Origin: an uncultured Collinsella sp.
GTDB taxonomy: Bacteria; Actinomycetota; Coriobacteriia; Coriobacteriales; Coriobacteriaceae
Length of the DNA: 14,926 nt
Assembly: GCA_900540095.1 (NCBI GenBank)
Contig: UQEO01000043.1
Location: forward strand, 1 to 14,926
Direction of reading: 5' to 3'
The notes beneath the pieces were generated by a model that had not been told where the DNA came from, made no database searches, and saw nothing but the letters and a program-made list of their open reading frames with translations. Made by a program: the position numbers and the translations under genes. Shown piece after piece: positions 12,774 to 14,926 of this stretch. Positions within the stretch are counted from its first letter, which is position 1, and each line of letters opens with the position of its first letter.

Positions 12774-13745
12774 GTGAATTCTGAATCCATCGCCGTCATC
12801 ATCCCTTGCTACAACGAAGCGCTCACGATCGGCAAAGTCATCGACGACTTTCACCGCGAGCTTCCGCAGGCGACGGTCTATGTCTATGACAACAACTCGT
12901 CGGACGATACCTCACGCATTGCCACCGAGCACGGCGCCACAGTCCGCTTTGAGCCCCGTCAGGGAAAGGGCAACGTGTGCCGCCAGATGTTTCGCGATAT
13001 CGACGCCGATTGCTACCTGATGGTCGACGGAGACGACACCTACCCCGCCGAGGCGGCCAAGGCCCTCTGCGAGCCCATCCTTAACGGCACGGCCGACATG
13101 ACCGTAGGCGATCGCCTTTCCAACGGCACCTACGCCGAGGAGAACAAGCGTGCCTTCCACGGCTTTGGCAATAATCTGGTCCGCGCCATGATCAAGTGGA
13201 TCTATGGCTACAGCTTCGATGACGTCATGACAGGCTACCGCGCCATGAGCCGCCCGTTCGTTAAAACCTTCCCAGTGCTTTCCGAGGGCTTTCAGATCGA
13301 AACCGAGCTCTCGATCCACGCCGTCGACCACCGCTGGCGCATCAAAGATGTGCCCATCGAGTACCGCGACCGTCCCGAGGGTTCCGAGTCCAAACTCAAC
13401 ACCGTGAGCGACGGCATTAAAGTCGTTGCGATGATCGGCACGCTGTTCAAGGACTACCGCCCGCTGAAGTTCTTCAGCCTCGTTGCGCTTCTGTTCGCGG
13501 TATTCGGCCTCGCCCTGAGCATGCCCATCGTTGTCGAATATTTCCAGACCGGCCTCGTCCCGCGCTTCCCCACCGCTATGCTCGCCGCCTCGTTTATGTT
13601 CCTGTGCGGCCTGAGCCTTGCGACCGGCTTCATCCTAGATTCTGTAGCAAAGGTCGAAAAAAAGCAGTGGGAGGTCAACGTGTACAGCAAATACGCCTAC
13701 GACGACCAGCCCGGCCACCCTACTTCCATGCCAAGCGAGAGGTAG
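12774..13745 (+). CDS. Membrane-anchored family 2 glycosyltransferase (polyprenyl-phosphate hexosyltransferase-like)
   Basis: Probably transfers a sugar from a nucleotide donor to polyprenyl phosphate at the cytosolic membrane face, as dolichol-phosphate-mannose synthase-like enzymes do. The 323-residue protein begins with the GT2 strand VIIPCYNEA. DNNSSDDT (39-46) and the metal-binding DGDD (85-88) follow, with TGYRAMSR (153-160) and QIETELS (174-180) in the acceptor region. Two hydrophobic segments near 232-254 and 266-290 anchor the C-terminus. The start is GTG at 12774, supported by AAGGAG six bases upstream. It is divergent from the ABC exporter and convergent with the rhamnose gene. Donor and acceptor sugars cannot be told from sequence. 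Confidence 0.88.
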   Translation: MNSESIAVIIPCYNEALTIGKVIDDFHRELPQATVYVYDNNSSDDTSRIATEHGATVRFEPRQGKGNVCRQMFRDIDADCYLMVDGDDTYPAEAAKALCEPILNGTADMTVGDRLSNGTYAEENKRAFHGFGNNLVRAMIKWIYGYSFDDVMTGYRAMSRPFVKTFPVLSEGFQIETELSIHAVDHRWRIKDVPIEYRDRPEGSESKLNTVSDGIKVVAMIGTLFKDYRPLKFFSLVALLFAVFGLALSMPIVVEYFQTGLVPRFPTAMLAASFMFLCGLSLATGFILDSVAKVEKKQWEVNVYSKYAYDDQPGHPTSMPSER

Positions 13746-13795
13746 ATCTTCCGCAAAATACTATTGGCACCACTGCGCAGATAGCCACCAACAAG

Positions 13796-13825
13796 AAAAG
13801 CCGCCGTTAAAGAACGGCGGCTTTT
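13796..13825. terminator. Bidirectional intrinsic terminator
   Basis: A perfect 13-bp inverted repeat (AAAAGCCGCCGTT at 13796-13808 and its complement at 13813-13825) with the loop AAAG. It has a T tract on either strand, so it can end both the glycosyltransferase transcript and the convergent rhamnose-gene transcript. Confidence 0.93.
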
Positions 13826-13847
13826 ACTCTCGAAAAGTTAATAGCGG

Positions 13848-14926
13848 CTAGAGCGTCTTGATGTACTCCCCCAGCTCTTCCTCCCAGTCGGGCATGTGGA
13901 AGCCGGCAGCCTCGAGCTTGGACAGGTCGAGCGCGGAGTGGACCGGGCGCGGGGCGACGGGGCCCTCGGCGCTCGCGTAGTAGTCGGCGGTCGATACCGG
14001 CACGACCCTGTCCCCGTTGCCGTTGGCGGCCTCGAAGACGGCGCGGGCGATATCGGCCCAGGACTTGACGGTGCCGGAGCCGGTGCAGTCGTAGGTGCCG
14101 TAGGGGGCGTGCGTCCCCAGCACGTGGAAGATGGCCTCGGCCATGTCGCGCGTGAAGGTCAGGCGGCCCAGCTGGTCGTCGACCACGGTGACCTGCGCGA
14201 GCCCGTCCTCGGGGTCGGCGACGCGGTCTGAGAGCGCCCTCATGGTCTTCACGAAGTTGTGCCCCTCGCCGATGACCCAGCTGGAGCGCATGATGTAGTG
14301 GCGCGGGCACCCGGCCACGGCGATGTCGCCGGCGGCCTTGGTCTGGCCGTAGACGGAAAGCGGGCTGAGGGGCTCCTCCTCCGTGTGGACCTCGGCGGTA
14401 CCGTCGAAGACGTAGTCGCTTGACACGTGGACGAGGGTGATCCCGTGCTCGGCGCAGGTGCGGGCGAGCAGGGCGGGGCCGGTCGCGTTGGCCTTCCAGG
14501 CGGTCGCGCGGCCCTCGGCGGTCTCCGCCCTATCCACGGCGGTGTAGGCGCCGCAGTTGATCACGGTGCCGTAGAGCGACCAGTCGTACTGCGCATAGGC
14601 CTCCGGGTCGGACATGTCGAAGGTGTCGATGTCGCAGAAGTCGAAGCCCTTGGCGACGCCGCGCTCCTCGGCGAGCGCACGCACCGCATGGCCAAGCTGG
14701 CCGTTGCAGCCGGTGACGAGGGTCCGCCTGGGCGCCATGGGGACGACGTCCTTGAGCATCGGGTGGTTTTTGTCCGCCTCGGAGACGGTGGCCTGGTCGA
14801 GCGGGATCGGCCACTCGATGGCGAGCTCGGGGTCGGCGAGGTTCACGAAGGTGTAGGTCCTCTTCAGCTCGAGCGACCAGTGGGCGTCCACCAGGTAGGT
14901 GTAGGCGGTGCCGTCCTCCAGGGCCT
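13848..14926 (-). CDS. Fused dTDP-4-dehydrorhamnose 3,5-epimerase / reductase (RmlC-RmlD), 5' end outside window
   Basis: The frame stays open to the window edge, so the gene is partial at its N-terminus. The first visible segment (YLVDAHWSLELKRTYTF, then NLADPELAIEWPIPL) matches the C-terminal end of RmlC epimerases. About 50 residues later RmlD begins: TLVTGCNGQLGHAV is the dinucleotide-binding GxxGxxG. Further RmlD features are INCGAYTAVDRAE, SSDYVFDG, and YGQTKAAGD with the catalytic Tyr-x-x-x-Lys. The two together perform the last two steps of dTDP-L-rhamnose synthesis from the 4-keto-6-deoxyglucose intermediate. The GTG at 14891 is an internal codon, not a start. It is convergent with the glycosyltransferase across a shared terminator. 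Such fusions are known in Actinobacteria. Confidence 0.9.
   Translation of the reverse strand, partial: ALEDGTAYTYLVDAHWSLELKRTYTFVNLADPELAIEWPIPLDQATVSEADKNHPMLKDVVPMAPRRTLVTGCNGQLGHAVRALAEERGVAKGFDFCDIDTFDMSDPEAYAQYDWSLYGTVINCGAYTAVDRAETAEGRATAWKANATGPALLARTCAEHGITLVHVSSDYVFDGTAEVHTEEEPLSPLSVYGQTKAAGDIAVAGCPRHYIMRSSWVIGEGHNFVKTMRALSDRVADPEDGLAQVTVVDDQLGRLTFTRDMAEAIFHVLGTHAPYGTYDCTGSGTVKSWADIARAVFEAANGNGDRVVPVSTADYYASAEGPVAPRPVHSALDLSKLEAAGFHMPDWEEELGEYIKTL

Noticed and set aside
1..14926. CRISPR arrays or complete insertion sequences.
   Set aside because: No regularly spaced direct repeats and no transposase reading frame are visible. The only repeats are the two palindromic elements within the aro cluster.

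Overview
This looks like a chromosomal window from a high-G+C Gram-positive actinobacterium of the Coriobacteriia. A Collinsella-like gut species is my best guess. The guess rests on the strong G/C bias at third codon positions, the AroE-AroK and RmlC-RmlD fusions, the short interspersed palindromes and the rhamnose/ABC glycan-export genes. No 16S rRNA gene or other taxonomic marker is present, so it is an inference.

Region 1 (1-404). A tRNA-Arg(CCG) gene lies on the minus strand with its own promoter and terminator. It faces away from a regulatory leader that precedes aroF. The leader holds a U-tailed hairpin just upstream of the aroF ribosome-binding site and looks like an attenuator.

Region 2 (405-9055, plus strand). 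One dense cluster encodes the whole shikimate pathway and both prephenate branches: aroF, tyrA, aroB, aroA, aroC, pheA (chorismate mutase-prephenate dehydratase), an aroE-aroK fusion, and aroQ. Together these take PEP and erythrose-4-phosphate to chorismate, then to phenylpyruvate and 4-hydroxyphenylpyruvate (or arogenate-derived tyrosine). Only the final aminotransferase is absent. Most genes overlap or lie within a few bases of each other. The two larger gaps (aroC-pheA and aroEK-aroQ) are each filled by a palindromic repeat element. A strong terminator ends the cluster.

Region 3 (9056-10857). A visibly less G+C-rich two-gene module encodes a DUF4869-family protein and, overlapping it by one base, a P-loop ATPase with a possible C-terminal TOPRIM-like domain. 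It has its own terminator. Next to it are a broken acyltransferase-3 remnant and a terminator belonging to the following tRNA. This is the accessory-looking part of the window and the best candidate for an uncharacterised system.

Region 4 (10858-14926). A tRNA-Arg(TCT) gene is followed, on the minus strand, by a polysaccharide ABC exporter (ATPase and permease of the TagGH/Wzm-Wzt type). Divergently transcribed from these is a membrane-anchored GT2 glycosyltransferase. Convergent to that is a bifunctional RmlC-RmlD enzyme for dTDP-L-rhamnose, cut by the window edge. These genes point to synthesis and export of a rhamnose-containing surface glycan.
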